Source of the DNA: Deltaproteobacteria bacterium
GTDB taxonomy: Bacteria > Desulfobacterota > DSM-4660 > Desulfatiglandales > HGW-15
NCBI GenBank assembly: GCA_019308985.1
Contig: JAFDHB010000001.1
Span: forward strand, 1-64,000
Direction of reading: 5' to 3'
Length of the DNA: 64,000 nt
The notes under the pieces are model-generated. The model saw only the letters and a program-made list of their open reading frames with translations. It did no database searches and was not told where the DNA came from. The translations under genes were made by a program, and so were the position numbers. Every line of letters starts with the position of its first letter. Positions within the stretch are counted from its first letter, which is position 1. This document shows, one piece after another, positions 26,504 to 36,389 of this stretch.

Positions 26504-28228
26504 TTAATCGTCTCCCTTTTTGACAATGATACCGTATTCAGCAGCAATCTTTTGAATGAAATGTTCTGCTTCTTTGATTCCTTTTTGTTTAGCTTGTACG
26601 ATCAGGTTTCGGTATTCCATTGGCGAGATCTCTCCATCCAGGCCCGCGCCGCGAACCAATATTCGGACTTCTTCTTTGGAGCTTAGCTCTGGTATCTTAC
26701 ATTTGACAATATCATCCATGCTCTCTATGAGTCCTGGCACTTTCCACCAATTGGTTGGGTCATATTTTTCATTTACCTTCAGAAAGTGCTCAACCGGATC
26801 AGTAACTTTTTCGTACCCTGCGTACCAGGACACATGGATCTTTGCAAGTTGCTTTATAAATTCTGCAGCTGATTTTTTGTCTCCAGAAATATATAGTGTG
26901 AAATCTCTGATCCGTACTCTTTTGCGGATGAAATCCTCTTCTTTTTCTTTCAATATCGGTATTCCTTGAGCCTCGACTTTCAAATTTATTTGATCGTTTA
27001 AACAAGTTTTAGCTCCCCTAAATGCTCTTCTAACATTCTGAAAAACTTCACCTACCTGATCATGAAATTCAATTTTTCGCGTAAACAATTCTTCTAGACG
27101 AGATGTTCTTTCTTCAAATTTCATTTTTGTAAGTCCCTGTATCGTCTCTTCTGACTCAGGCTCAAAAAGGACTAAACCAGGTTCACCATACAAAATGAAA
27201 GACGCCCAAGTATTTGTATAGCCACCATATTTATCAAAAATATCCTTCTTGGCGTTTTTTAAAGCTAGTCCGATTGACTCTCCATTCAGTATTCTTTTGT
27301 AAAAATCAATCGAGAACTCTGAAGCCACCTCATCGTGAACTGGCCACAGGGTTCCTATATATGCACCAACCCCTGCAGATAAAAAAGCTGAGGCCATGCC
27401 AGTCAGCTTACCTTGAGTTTCTAGATACTCGATACCAGCAGTCTTTGCAGAACTGCAAGCGTTCATGAAGGCGAATTTTGGGGGTGTGTCCATTATCTGG
27501 AAGAGGTATTCAGCCATTATGGAATCGTCGTGCAGTCTCAAAATACTTTCCTCAGGGTTACTGGCGTTAAATTCCACATGGCCTGCATAATGAAAGATAT
27601 CATAAACGCGAGCTTCCAGTTTCTCTAAGACGTTATAAACAGTAGCTTCTTCTTGATTAAGATAATCGACATCCATCAGGCCCAGATTGGAAATCTTTTC
27701 AACGATAGCGTTCACCTCCTTCTTTGCATCAGGCAGATCTTTTGTCGGATCAGCTATAAAGAGAGCAGTGAGCATTTTTGTCTCCGGTCTCTTGAATTCT
27801 CTAAAAGGTGTCCTAGTTTGGACTTTTCTTCCAAGGGAATGCTTCACGCAGAGGAAGCCTTCCCCATCATGCAATAATTCCCAGGGTATCTCCACGTCGT
27901 CAGTTGACAACACCATATCCTCAGCACTAGCGCGGTGGAGATACTCGCGCAAGTTTAATGGAATCATGTATTTGAAGATCAAAGATCCAAATTCTGTCAT
28001 CATTTGAGCAGTATTTACTTCTTCCAAGTCTTGAGGCTGTTCCGCACCTCTTATTAAGCCCAGCTTCGAAAGCAAACCGTCTAATTTACGAAGAACCATG
28101 CTGCGAACGGCGTGGGGAATGGATATTTTCTCACGAAACAAGCTTGTATGTTGAGAAGGGTCATTTAAAAGAAAGAAATACTCATCTTTCGTCCTGCTAA
28201 TATGGAGTTCAAATCTTTTGTATGACAT
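26504..28228 (-). CDS. CHAT-domain caspase-like protease
   Basis: 574 residues. N-terminal ~100 residues of unclear fold, then a CHAT peptidase domain with the catalytic pair H217 (DIFHYAGHVEF) and C258 (FAFMNACSSAKT), followed by GMASAFLSAGVGAYIGTLWPVHD, the canonical post-cysteine segment. The last ~190 residues are a charged extension ending in a small helical module (GAGLDGEISPMEYRNLIVQA). CHAT proteases act as effectors in bacterial conflict and signalling systems. Upstream on the same strand lie a zinc-finger anti-sigma protein and a sigma factor, which probably control it. Confidence 0.9.
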   Translation of the reverse strand: MSYKRFELHISRTKDEYFFLLNDPSQHTSLFREKISIPHAVRSMVLRKLDGLLSKLGLIRGAEQPQDLEEVNTAQMMTEFGSLIFKYMIPLNLREYLHRASAEDMVLSTDDVEIPWELLHDGEGFLCVKHSLGRKVQTRTPFREFKRPETKMLTALFIADPTKDLPDAKKEVNAIVEKISNLGLMDVDYLNQEEATVYNVLEKLEARVYDIFHYAGHVEFNASNPEESILRLHDDSIMAEYLFQIMDTPPKFAFMNACSSAKTAGIEYLETQGKLTGMASAFLSAGVGAYIGTLWPVHDEVASEFSIDFYKRILNGESIGLALKNAKKDIFDKYGGYTNTWASFILYGEPGLVLFEPESEETIQGLTKMKFEERTSRLEELFTRKIEFHDQVGEVFQNVRRAFRGAKTCLNDQINLKVEAQGIPILKEKEEDFIRKRVRIRDFTLYISGDKKSAAEFIKQLAKIHVSWYAGYEKVTDPVEHFLKVNEKYDPTNWWKVPGLIESMDDIVKCKIPELSSKEEVRILVRGAGLDGEISPMEYRNLIVQAKQKGIKEAEHFIQKIAAEYGIIVKKGDD

Positions 28229-28361
28229 TTTTAGGTCCTCCTAACGAGGGTTAAAATTTATTGTTGATCGTCAAGACACTTGACCTCCTATCGGAAAACA
28301 AGAATGACTTTTTTTGTTCTTATTACTTCATTTTGTTCAATCTGTAACCTAAGCCATCTAT

Positions 28362-28425
28362 TTAGTAAAGCTTTGCATGACGGACAACCCGATCGATAAT
28401 AGCAGCTACGACCACATTCTTAAAA
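28362..28425 (-). pseudogene. Remnant of an IS21-type IstB ATPase gene (weak)
   Basis: Read on the minus strand, about 20 codons give KNVVVAAIIDRVVRHAKLY and a stop, similar to the IstB C-terminal pattern DPVLAAAILDRLLHHA. It lies in the 356-bp gap between the CHAT and anti-sigma genes, which otherwise shows no gene. No IstA or terminal repeats seen. Confidence 0.35.
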
Positions 28426-28584
28426 TACCGCTCCTCGTAGCCTCTTCACCTGTTTCCACTTGTACGTGCTCATCCCCGTCACCCTTTCTTCCTCCTTTCA
28501 TCCTTTTGAAGGAAACAACATATCTCATGTAAGGAGGCAATTTGATACACGATCGAAGGGGTTATTTCTATTTTATGGTCCAAA

Positions 28585-29400
28585 TTAATAATCCTTGCCT
28601 AGTTTCCTCCGCAGGTCCAAGAGAACCTCTGCTTTCTTGCCACTAACGTCATTAATCTCGATTAGAAAAGTCCCTTCGTCCCATTCACCAAGCTCTACTA
28701 TTCCGTTCACAGGGGTCGTCTCAGTAATAGATGACTGGGTATTTTCAGGTCGAAAAGATATGTCCAACCCGCTTATTCCTCTCTTTTCTTTCTTCAAAGT
28801 AGTATGATAGGCAAATAGTGAGACAGCGTGTTTACCTATCTCGGTATGATCAACCCTTAGATCTATTGAAAGATCTTCGTTCACGCTTTGGCTCATCACC
28901 ACAAATTTTCGCTCGTACTCTCGTTTTGGCCCTCTTAATTTTGCAAAAGCGAGTTCCCTGCCTTGAAATACCTCACCAGTAGCTTCCAGAACTTCGATTG
29001 TATTTCTTATAAACCTCACGGCCAATTTATAGAAGGGTTCTATTGTTGAGGGTTTTTCATCCTTTTTCATAATGGCGTCTTCCATTCTCCCTAACAGTGA
29101 GAGTTCATTAGCACAATCATCACAATGCAGTATATGAGCTCCTACATGCGCCGCGGTTTCTTTATCTAGATCATCTCCAGCATATAAAGAAAGAATTAAG
29201 GAGGAAGGACAGGGTTCTTTTTCGGGCTCCGGCAAATCTTTCATTGCTTGCTTTAAGCCTCGAATGAAATCCAGATACTCTCGACAAACTGAACATTCTC
29301 TAAGATGCTGTTCTATCTTGACTCGCTCCCCGGCTTTTAGTTTGCCGTTAGAAAGAAGAGGTAGTTCTTCTTTCGGACAGGAGTGCTCTATTTTACTCAT
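28585..29400 (-). CDS. Anti-sigma-type protein with two zinc-finger (zf-HC2) domains
   Basis: 271 residues. Two HxxxCxxC modules: KIEQHLRECSVCREYLDF (residues ~27-44) and HVGAHILHCDDCANELSLL (~85-103), each preceded by a CP- motif, as in ZAS anti-sigma factors. No transmembrane helix, so it is probably a soluble sensor. A beta-rich C-terminal domain (~170-271) may bind a signal or the CHAT protein. It follows the sigma gene at 13 bp and precedes the CHAT gene. Confidence 0.85.
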   Translation of the reverse strand: MSKIEHSCPKEELPLLSNGKLKAGERVKIEQHLRECSVCREYLDFIRGLKQAMKDLPEPEKEPCPSSLILSLYAGDDLDKETAAHVGAHILHCDDCANELSLLGRMEDAIMKKDEKPSTIEPFYKLAVRFIRNTIEVLEATGEVFQGRELAFAKLRGPKREYERKFVVMSQSVNEDLSIDLRVDHTEIGKHAVSLFAYHTTLKKEKRGISGLDISFRPENTQSSITETTPVNGIVELGEWDEGTFLIEINDVSGKKAEVLLDLRRKLGKDY

Positions 29401-29413
29401 GGCTTTATCCTTC

Positions 29414-30100
29414 CTATAATTGACCCATGTCTGTTATCTTGAATTTTTGGGCTAGAATAAATTTCAACGAGAGCAAGTCAGCATGCAGGTATCGATAAAT
29501 CGTCCTCTCATCCTTGCCAAATTGCTGGGCTATGATACGTCGATCCAATTCATGCCAATAAGCCAATTTTATGATTCTAGCACTTTTCGCTTCTTTTTCC
29601 CCTTTTTGCGCATAGATAGTTAGAGCCGTGGATATGACATGTTTTCTGTCTATCTTTTCCAGGTGGTCCGACGGGTCCTCGTCACAATAATGCCCAGAGC
29701 GAAAATATAGAAGTTCTAAGACGTCATTTTCTGTATCATTGCCTCCTGGTTTCATAAATTGAGTTACAGGTCTTTCCTTAGCCCGATGAGAGGCGGTCCT
29801 CAGCTCGTCGATCAAACAGCTACGAACTATAACTCCTAGGAAGTGCTCGAAAGGCTTATCACGTCGATAGGTACTGACATATCTTAACAGTTTTTGCTGT
29901 ATCTGTTGTTTGACTTCCTTGAGTAAATCTTTTTTGTCTCTGTCCTCTGGCATATACCGTTTCATCCCTCTAAGCATTTTATCAACAGTACTCTCGTATT
30001 GGTGCCACAGTTCTCCAAAGAGTTGCCCACGAGCATTTGGGTCTTTTATATTCATTATCTTACTGATAAGTTCTTGTTTTGAAAGTTCGGGTGTCGGCAT
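29414..30100 (-). CDS. ECF-like sigma factor
   Basis: 228 residues. The middle shows a sigma region-2-like helix set (YVSTYRRDKPFEHFLGVIVRSCLIDELRTASHRAKER), and the C-terminus a region-4 HTH (ELDRRIIAQQFGKDERTIYRYLHADLLSL). Divergent from classic ECF factors at the N-terminus. Encoded 13 bp upstream of a double zinc-finger anti-sigma gene, then CHAT, so the three form a likely regulatory operon. The start has only a weak purine leader. Confidence 0.75.
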   Translation of the reverse strand: MPTPELSKQELISKIMNIKDPNARGQLFGELWHQYESTVDKMLRGMKRYMPEDRDKKDLLKEVKQQIQQKLLRYVSTYRRDKPFEHFLGVIVRSCLIDELRTASHRAKERPVTQFMKPGGNDTENDVLELLYFRSGHYCDEDPSDHLEKIDRKHVISTALTIYAQKGEKEAKSARIIKLAYWHELDRRIIAQQFGKDERTIYRYLHADLLSLKFILAQKFKITDMGQL

Positions 30101-30484
30101 TTCTTATAATATTTCAGGCCAACCTGGACAAAATCTATCAGTTGAATCTTACACAATTTTGAACAAATCCCCTGCAAAATTCAAGTAATAACAGTTTCAA
30201 AAAACAACCTTGTCTCGCATGAAAACGATGAGGAATAGAATGAGGAAAGAATGTAACTCTGTGAACTGAAGCTAAAACTAGTATTTTTGCAAATATCATA
30301 CCTTCCTCAAAAACAAGGGCTACCTAAAGTCGCATCTGATCATAATCCTTCCCGCGCCAGACCTCTTCTAGGAAATATTCCTAATTCCAAGCAGTTTTGC
30401 TTCCCCCTTTTCCGGGCCTCGTGGGCATGTTGCCAGGATAGTCCAGTTTATTGATCTTCGGGCAATAAAGAGGCGCCATCAAAA

Positions 30485-30523
30485 TGCACAATTCTCTGTG
30501 CATGATGCACAGATTCTTGTGCA
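30485..30523. promoter_or_regulatory. Double-dyad operator copy 1
   Basis: TGCACA-N6-TGTGCA, 3-bp spacer, TGCACA-N6-TGTGCA; both 18-bp dyads perfect in their half-sites. Dyad repeat distance 21 bp (two helical turns). It lies 143 bp before the acyltransferase start, in the 565-bp divergent gap to the sigma gene. The rest of that gap shows no gene. Confidence 0.7.
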
Positions 30524-30665
30524 TCTCGGAGAAAAGGAAATGAATCCGGTTCACTATTTTGCCAATCACATTGAACAATTAGGCAATGCCAACGGTGTTG
30601 GCATGATTATTGGGAATAAAATCAATTGATTAAAGAAAACTGTCAGGAAAGGAGGTAAATGGGCA

Positions 30666-31628
30666 ATGAAGACAAAACTAAGTTATTTCTTGCAGTTAAA
30701 ACCCAATATTTTTCTCTACCAGAGATTGGGCTGGAGAATTGCTTTCTATTACATGCTGTTCCTCGGCCACCTGTATTTTTTCCTTAACAGAAAAGAAAAA
30801 TGGAAGATCACCAAATCACTTGAAGGCCTATATGGAGATAACAAAGGCAGTGATGAGATCAAGGCCATTACAAAGAGGGTTTTCCTCGGGATTCTGTCTC
30901 ATTATTACGAAAAGGTTTTCAATGCCTATGTAAAGATCGAAGAATTGAAATCTTTTTTCAATAGTAGCATTGAGGCAAACTCTCTTATCAAGCTCGATAA
31001 GGCCTTGAAGCAAGGAAAGGGGGTCCTGTTTGTGACCGGGCATTACGGAGGAATAGAATATATCCCTATTTTCCTTGCCCTAAAGCATTACCCAATATCG
31101 GTCGTGGCCAAATTTGCCACTGAGCAATTAAAGAGCACCCTGTATGAAAGAACAAAGGATCTGGGATTAAAGATCATTGATGCCAACCAGCAAAGCTCGA
31201 TATTGGGCGCTATAATTCAAGAGCTTAGATCGAACCGGATCGTGTTCTTTGAATGCGACGAGATTGAAGAGTGGAAGCCCTCCCAGAAGGAAAGGATGTT
31301 CTTTTTGAGGAAAATGGTAGGGGTGGACAGAACGATTTCCATCATCCAGAAGAGAACCAGGGCCGAGATTATCTTTGGAATCCTGCATAGGTACAGTATC
31401 AGGAAGTACAGATTAATAGTAAGAAACTGGCAGGACATGGTATCCGTAATGAGCGATGTCCCTCCTTCAATAGGAGCAGTCCTCTTGAGATACCTTGAGC
31501 GGTATATCTATTCCTACCCGGAAGAGTGGTACCAGTGGAAAAACTTTGCAGCAATAGGAACGCCCACTCCCGCTTATAGGAAAATGCCAGGTGCAGTGCC
31601 TGTTCTTCCAAGGCCGGTTTTGTCTTAA
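30666..31628 (+). CDS. LpxL/LpxM-like lipid A acyltransferase family protein
   Basis: Inner-membrane lysophospholipid/lipid A late acyltransferase family. 320 residues. An N-terminal hydrophobic stretch (IAFYYMLFLGHLYFFL) anchors the protein; the HX4E catalytic motif is in VLFVTGHYGGIEYIPIF, and YSYPEEWYQWKNF near the C-terminus is typical. ATG preceded by AAAGGAGGTAAATGGGCA. Monocistronic, downstream of operator copy 1. Which lipid it acylates is not predictable. Confidence 0.85.
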   Translation: MKTKLSYFLQLKPNIFLYQRLGWRIAFYYMLFLGHLYFFLNRKEKWKITKSLEGLYGDNKGSDEIKAITKRVFLGILSHYYEKVFNAYVKIEELKSFFNSSIEANSLIKLDKALKQGKGVLFVTGHYGGIEYIPIFLALKHYPISVVAKFATEQLKSTLYERTKDLGLKIIDANQQSSILGAIIQELRSNRIVFFECDEIEEWKPSQKERMFFLRKMVGVDRTISIIQKRTRAEIIFGILHRYSIRKYRLIVRNWQDMVSVMSDVPPSIGAVLLRYLERYIYSYPEEWYQWKNFAAIGTPTPAYRKMPGAVPVLPRPVLS

Positions 31629-31740
31629 CGGGATATAAATAAGTAAATAAACAAAAAAGGACTCCTTTCTTTGATTTTTGAGCTGTTTTTTCGGAATGGT
31701 AATGCTTCGTTAAGAGATATTCGGGCGAGAATTGGAAAAA

Positions 31741-31779
31741 TGCACAATTCTCTGTGCACGATGCACAATAATTTGTGCA
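31741..31779. promoter_or_regulatory. Double-dyad operator copy 2
   Basis: TGCACA-N6-TGTGCA-CGA-TGCACA-N6-TGTGCA, all four half-sites perfect; first spacer ATTCTC is the same as in copy 1. Sits 205 bp upstream of the PAS-LuxR gene, in the 355-bp gap after the acyltransferase gene; no gene otherwise in the gap. A TTGACA follows at 31782. Confidence 0.7.
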
Positions 31780-31983
31780 TTTTGACAAGGCCTGCTGGCC
31801 GGAACATTCGCTTTTCATCCCGGGTTGCCTAAAGGCTCTTGTCCCTATATTTCTGAAAGCCTTGTCATGCAATGTTTCAAGGGCGTGACACAAAGTTTTA
31901 GTCAGCTTCGCTAAATTTCATTTTGACCAAATAGCTTCTGGCATAATAATTGATATTAATATTTCAAAGAAGAGGCTAAGCAA

Positions 31984-34188
31984 ATGGCTCCGAGACCTTC
32001 CAACAATGGGAACTTGGAACAAAGGGATAAGAAAATAGAAAAGCAAACCTCTGAGCGAAGAGCTATTGCAGGTACATTAAATGAAAGTGAAAAGATTGCC
32101 CAGATACTTTTGAATGCCGAGACTCATTCTGCGATTTTGATAGATCCCTTTGGGAAAATCTTGGCAATAAACAAGAAAGCAGCAAACCGGCTCGGTGGGA
32201 GCCCGGAAGATCTCATCTCCAAAAGACTGACTGATTTCCTATCCCCTGAAATTAGAAAGTTCAGAAAGGCCCAGGCCTTTGAAGTCATTCGTACAGGCCA
32301 GCCTATCCACTTTGAAGACAATGCAGAAGATGGAGTTTATGAACGTCACATTCATCCAATCTTTGATGATGACGGAAAGATAAGTAAACTGGCTATTTTT
32401 TCCAGGGACATCACTGAACGTAAGATTGTTGAAAATGCTTTCAAGGAAGACCGAGGAAAGTTGGAAAGAGAGGTCAAAAAAAGAACCTCTGAGCTTGTCA
32501 AAATGAATAAGCGACTAAGACAAGAGATAGAGGAACGCAAGCGGGCCGAGAAAGCCCTCCGCGAGAGTGAGGAGAGGTTCCGAAGTATAAGTGCTTCTGC
32601 TCAGGACGGTATCGTCATGATGGATAGTAAAGGAAATATTACCTATTGGAACGAGGCTGCTGAAAGGATATTCGGTTATACCAAAGAAGAAGTAATAGGC
32701 AAGGAAGCGCACATCGTTCTTATACCTGAGAGATACCACGAAACCTATAAAAAGGGATTCAGCAGGTTTAGGGAGACAGGACATGGTCCTTTGATTAAGA
32801 AAACGCTTGAATTATCGGCTATTAGAAAAAATGGCGTCGAATTTCCAATAGAACTTTCTGTTTCTGCTATAAAAATACGAGGCAAATGGTATTCAACAGG
32901 AATAGTAAGGGACATCACCGACCGCAAAAGAGCGGAGGAAGCCCTCCGTGAGAGTGAGGAGAAGTTTCGTCTCCTCGCCGAGAATTCAACGGATATCATA
33001 TATACCCTTGACATTAAGAGTGAACGGTTTACCTACATATCACCCTCAGTGGTAAGAATTCTAGGATATACCAGAGAAGAAGCCTTATCCTTGCAACCAA
33101 AGGACATATTGACCCCTAAATCATACCAGTACCAATTGGAAGATCTTTATCGAACACTGGAGGATCCAGCTAATGCAGTGCATGTCTCAAAAATCTTGGA
33201 ACTGGAAATGCTACATAAAGACGGCTCAATAGTTTGGGGGGAAGTGCATGCCAGGATCATCGAAGATGCTGCTGGGCAGCCAGGAAGCATAATTGGAGTC
33301 TGTCGAGATATCACCGAGCGAAAGCGGATTGAAAAGAAGCTAAGGGAGGGCAGAAAAATCTACCGGGCTCTGATTGAGGATATGCCGGCCCTTGTCTGCC
33401 GTTTCCTTCCGGATGGGACCCTGACTTTTGTCAATAGGGCCTATTGCCAGTATTTTGAAAAAGACCGAGAAGAGCTTGTGGGGCAGAATTTTTTCCTATT
33501 CATTCCTAATGAGGACCAGGAAAAAGTCCGAAGCTATATCAAATCCCTCTCTCAAGAGACGCCGGTAATATCTTACGAACACCAAGTTATTTGGCCCAAC
33601 GGAGAAATACGATGGCAGCAGTGGACGGACCGGGCTCTTTTTGATGAGAAGGGCAGACTGGAGCAATATCAGGCAATCGGCCAGGATATCACCAGACAAA
33701 AGCAGATCGAATTTGCCCTCAAGGAAAAAGAGAAAAAACTGATCCAGCAGGCTCAAAATCTCGAAGAAGTCAACACGGCATTGAAGGTGCTCCTTGAACA
33801 CCGTGATCGAGAAAAGAAAGAACTCGAAGAAAACATATTCTTGAACATCAAGAAATTGGTTCTTCCTTACCTGGAAAAGCTTGAAGACGGGTACCGAAAT
33901 AATAAGAATCATGTCTATCTCGATATTATCAGATCAAACCTGGAAGACCTTGTCTCTCCTTTTGCAAAGGCCCTATCTTCTGGACACCTAGTTCTCTCCC
34001 CAACAGAGTTACAAATCGCAGACCTTATCAAGCAGGGAAAAACAAGCAAGGAGATTGCTTCACTACTCAACGTGTCTTCAAAGGCGGTTGAATTTCACAG
34101 GGGGAACATAAGGAAGAAGCTTGGACTACTGAAAAAGAAAATCAATCTAAGGTCCTATCTTCAGTCCTTCAGCAGGTCAAATGCCTAG
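31984..34188 (+). CDS. Multi-PAS sensor regulator with LuxR-type HTH
   Basis: 734 residues, no transmembrane segment and no kinase domain. Four PAS domains in series, each ending in a DITERK/DITDRK-type PAC motif (near residues 140, 315, 455 and 575), with coiled-coil linkers (ERKRAEKALRESEERF). The C-terminus is a GerE/LuxR HTH: LSPTELQIADLIKQGKTSKEIASLLNVS followed by KAVEFHRGNIRKKLGL. It would sense a small ligand or redox state and bind DNA directly. Adjacent operator copy 2 makes it a candidate binder of that element. Confidence 0.92.
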   Translation: MAPRPSNNGNLEQRDKKIEKQTSERRAIAGTLNESEKIAQILLNAETHSAILIDPFGKILAINKKAANRLGGSPEDLISKRLTDFLSPEIRKFRKAQAFEVIRTGQPIHFEDNAEDGVYERHIHPIFDDDGKISKLAIFSRDITERKIVENAFKEDRGKLEREVKKRTSELVKMNKRLRQEIEERKRAEKALRESEERFRSISASAQDGIVMMDSKGNITYWNEAAERIFGYTKEEVIGKEAHIVLIPERYHETYKKGFSRFRETGHGPLIKKTLELSAIRKNGVEFPIELSVSAIKIRGKWYSTGIVRDITDRKRAEEALRESEEKFRLLAENSTDIIYTLDIKSERFTYISPSVVRILGYTREEALSLQPKDILTPKSYQYQLEDLYRTLEDPANAVHVSKILELEMLHKDGSIVWGEVHARIIEDAAGQPGSIIGVCRDITERKRIEKKLREGRKIYRALIEDMPALVCRFLPDGTLTFVNRAYCQYFEKDREELVGQNFFLFIPNEDQEKVRSYIKSLSQETPVISYEHQVIWPNGEIRWQQWTDRALFDEKGRLEQYQAIGQDITRQKQIEFALKEKEKKLIQQAQNLEEVNTALKVLLEHRDREKKELEENIFLNIKKLVLPYLEKLEDGYRNNKNHVYLDIIRSNLEDLVSPFAKALSSGHLVLSPTELQIADLIKQGKTSKEIASLLNVSSKAVEFHRGNIRKKLGLLKKKINLRSYLQSFSRSNA

Positions 34189-34403
34189 GTACTCCCTAGT
34201 ATTCCCCTGGTGATCATTTGGTATCGAATTGAAGCGTTTTCCTTGGTATGATTATATTGAGTCTACTTAGGGTACATAAACCATAACTATGGTTCGTTCC
34301 ATTGACTCGGGGCTGTCTTTGAGGAAGGCACAGGATCTATTTGTACCCTAGATACATTTCCTGAAATATATTTTATTGGTATTGTTAACCAATCTAATAG
34401 ACC

Positions 34404-35303
34404 ATGACAAAACTATATATCCTGGCAGGCCCGGATAAAGGACGCTCTTATGAAATGGGAGATGTCCCTGTTTCTATCGGGCGTTCTCACCACAATGATG
34501 TCCAAATAAAGGACCTCGCCATATCTCGCCGGCATTTAGAAATCATCCGCCGAGAAGGGAAATATTTCATCAAGGATTTGAAGAGCAAGAATGGTACCTT
34601 TGTCAATGGTAAGCGGATAAGACCTGGTCTGGAATGTGAAATAAGGAAGGCGGCCTCTATTGTCATTGGCATGAGCGTGATCTCCTTGGGAGAACAATGC
34701 CTGGAGCATGTTCTGCCTTTCCTTGAAGCAATCGGAGTTTCTGAAGGGCTCAGCGAGAATAGCGGATTATTCCGACAGCATGGTACCATGACTACTCAGA
34801 AGATTATGGAGCTTTTCTATAAAGTGCCTGAGATCTTGACCAAGGAGTTGGACCTTGATTTCATCCTAGATCAGCTTCTCAATTGCATTTTCGAATTTCT
34901 CGGAAGCGTTGACAGGGCGGTCATTATTCTGATTGATCCCAAGACCAAGGCTTTTCAGAAAGTAAAAACCAGGATGAAAGAATCCTCCAGTAGTGAACGT
35001 CCAACAGCATATAACGTGGATGTCATTGATACAGTTATATCCAGGGGGCAAGGAATCCTGTTCCCAGATCCCGATGCTAAAAGTACAGAGGAGGAAGAAT
35101 CCTTTGAAGAAACCTTGAAACTTTCAAATATCGAGTCCGTCATATGCGTCCCTATAATCATCGACTCCCAGATTAGAGGAATCATCTATATGGATTCTCT
35201 CGAAGAGCCTTACGGGTTTAGAAAACAAGACTTTACCCTCTTTGAAGATTTAGCAGGACTGGCCGCCCTGAGTATAGATAGTGCGCTTCTTTTTCATCCA
35301 TAG
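34404..35303 (+). CDS. FHA-GAF domain protein 1
   Basis: 299 residues. N-terminal FHA domain (SIGRSHHNDVQIKDLAISRRHLEII, KDLKSKNGTFVNGKRI), which binds phosphothreonine, then a linker and a C-terminal GAF domain (FLGSVDRAVIILIDPK...SVICVPIIIDSQIRGIIYMDSL). No output domain, so likely a signalling adaptor. One of three paralogues in 4 kb. ATG at 34404 lacks a strong ribosome site. Confidence 0.9.
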   Translation: MTKLYILAGPDKGRSYEMGDVPVSIGRSHHNDVQIKDLAISRRHLEIIRREGKYFIKDLKSKNGTFVNGKRIRPGLECEIRKAASIVIGMSVISLGEQCLEHVLPFLEAIGVSEGLSENSGLFRQHGTMTTQKIMELFYKVPEILTKELDLDFILDQLLNCIFEFLGSVDRAVIILIDPKTKAFQKVKTRMKESSSSERPTAYNVDVIDTVISRGQGILFPDPDAKSTEEEESFEETLKLSNIESVICVPIIIDSQIRGIIYMDSLEEPYGFRKQDFTLFEDLAGLAALSIDSALLFHP

Positions 35304-35422
35304 AAATAGGAAGGGCTTCGACAGTCTTGCGAAAGAGAAATCGATAAAGGGGACGGTTAAAAGGCTTAGATGGACATATCTTTTCTAACGGAATGCAAGA
35401 AAGGGCCTCGAAAGGAGCCAAA

Positions 35423-36346
35423 ATGACCAGGCTTTATATTTTGAACGGCCCCGAGGCAGGACGATCATTTGAGATTAAGGATGGCGTCACCTATGTCGGA
35501 AGGTCTCTCGATAATGATATAAGAATCGATGATAAGACTGTATCCCGAAGGCATCTCAAGATCTCCAAGCATGGAAACAGGTGTTTTATTGCGGACCGGA
35601 AGAGTCGAAACGGCACCTTCTATTCCGGTAGTTACATGACCCCTGGCATTGAAATCCAGGTCAAAGAATGCACCCCGATAGTTATCGGCATGAGCGTAAT
35701 CTGCCTGGGTGAGGGATGCGATGAGAAGATAATGCCAGCCCTTGAATCGACCGGGCTTGCCTCGGAAACCGGGGACCAGAGCGGAATCTTTTTGGTTCAT
35801 AGAGAAAAGACTAATCAGAAGAAGCTGGAATTGATCCACAAGGTGGCTGAGGCTTTATCGGGAAATCTCTCCATTAACGAAGCCCTTGAAAAGATACTTG
35901 AGTACGCACTTGACCTTCTCAAGGTTATTGACAAGGCCGTTTTTGTTCTTGTTGACCCTGAGACTAAAAAGATTCTAGATGTCATTTCCAAATCCAGCAG
36001 ATCTCTGGCTGGCGACAAAAGAGTATACTGCCCGGATGTGGTCAAACGTGTCATAGAAGAGAGAAAACCGATTGTGGTTTCCGATGTTCAAAGCGCCCAG
36101 CCTGATGAGATTGCGGAAACGCTCAAAATAATGAGAATTGAATCTGTCATATGTGTACCCTTGATCAGTGACTCTCAGATTATGGGGGTTATTTACATTG
36201 AATCAAGGCAAAGCCCATTGAAATTTGCCAAAGAGGACATTTCCCTCTTTGTCGATATATGCAAGAGAACTGCCAGTGCCTTGGAAACGATGCGGTTTGC
36301 CTTTAATTCGACCTCTATAGGAGGGAGTATTCCTTCCAAGAAATGA
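35423..36346 (+). CDS. FHA-GAF domain protein 2
   Basis: 307 residues from the ATG at 35423, preceded by AAAGGAGCC; the open frame begins 30 bp earlier. FHA motifs YVGRSLDNDIRIDDKTVSRRH and DRKSRNGTFYSGSYM, then GAF with DKAVFVLVDPETKKILDVI and SVICVPLISDSQIMGVIYIES. Closely similar in layout to the genes at 34404 and 37509, pointing to tandem duplication. A broken response regulator follows. Confidence 0.9.
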   Translation: MTRLYILNGPEAGRSFEIKDGVTYVGRSLDNDIRIDDKTVSRRHLKISKHGNRCFIADRKSRNGTFYSGSYMTPGIEIQVKECTPIVIGMSVICLGEGCDEKIMPALESTGLASETGDQSGIFLVHREKTNQKKLELIHKVAEALSGNLSINEALEKILEYALDLLKVIDKAVFVLVDPETKKILDVISKSSRSLAGDKRVYCPDVVKRVIEERKPIVVSDVQSAQPDEIAETLKIMRIESVICVPLISDSQIMGVIYIESRQSPLKFAKEDISLFVDICKRTASALETMRFAFNSTSIGGSIPSKK

Positions 36347-36389
36347 GCGTATTGCTTAAAGATCTATTAGGACAGAAGTTTGACATTGT

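Noticed and set aside
30381..30578. Minus-strand 65-codon frame around operator copy 1 and a similar frame at 31625-31807
   Set aside because: Similarity between the two (a KMHKxLCIxHRELCI segment) comes only from the shared dyads; no ribosome sites.
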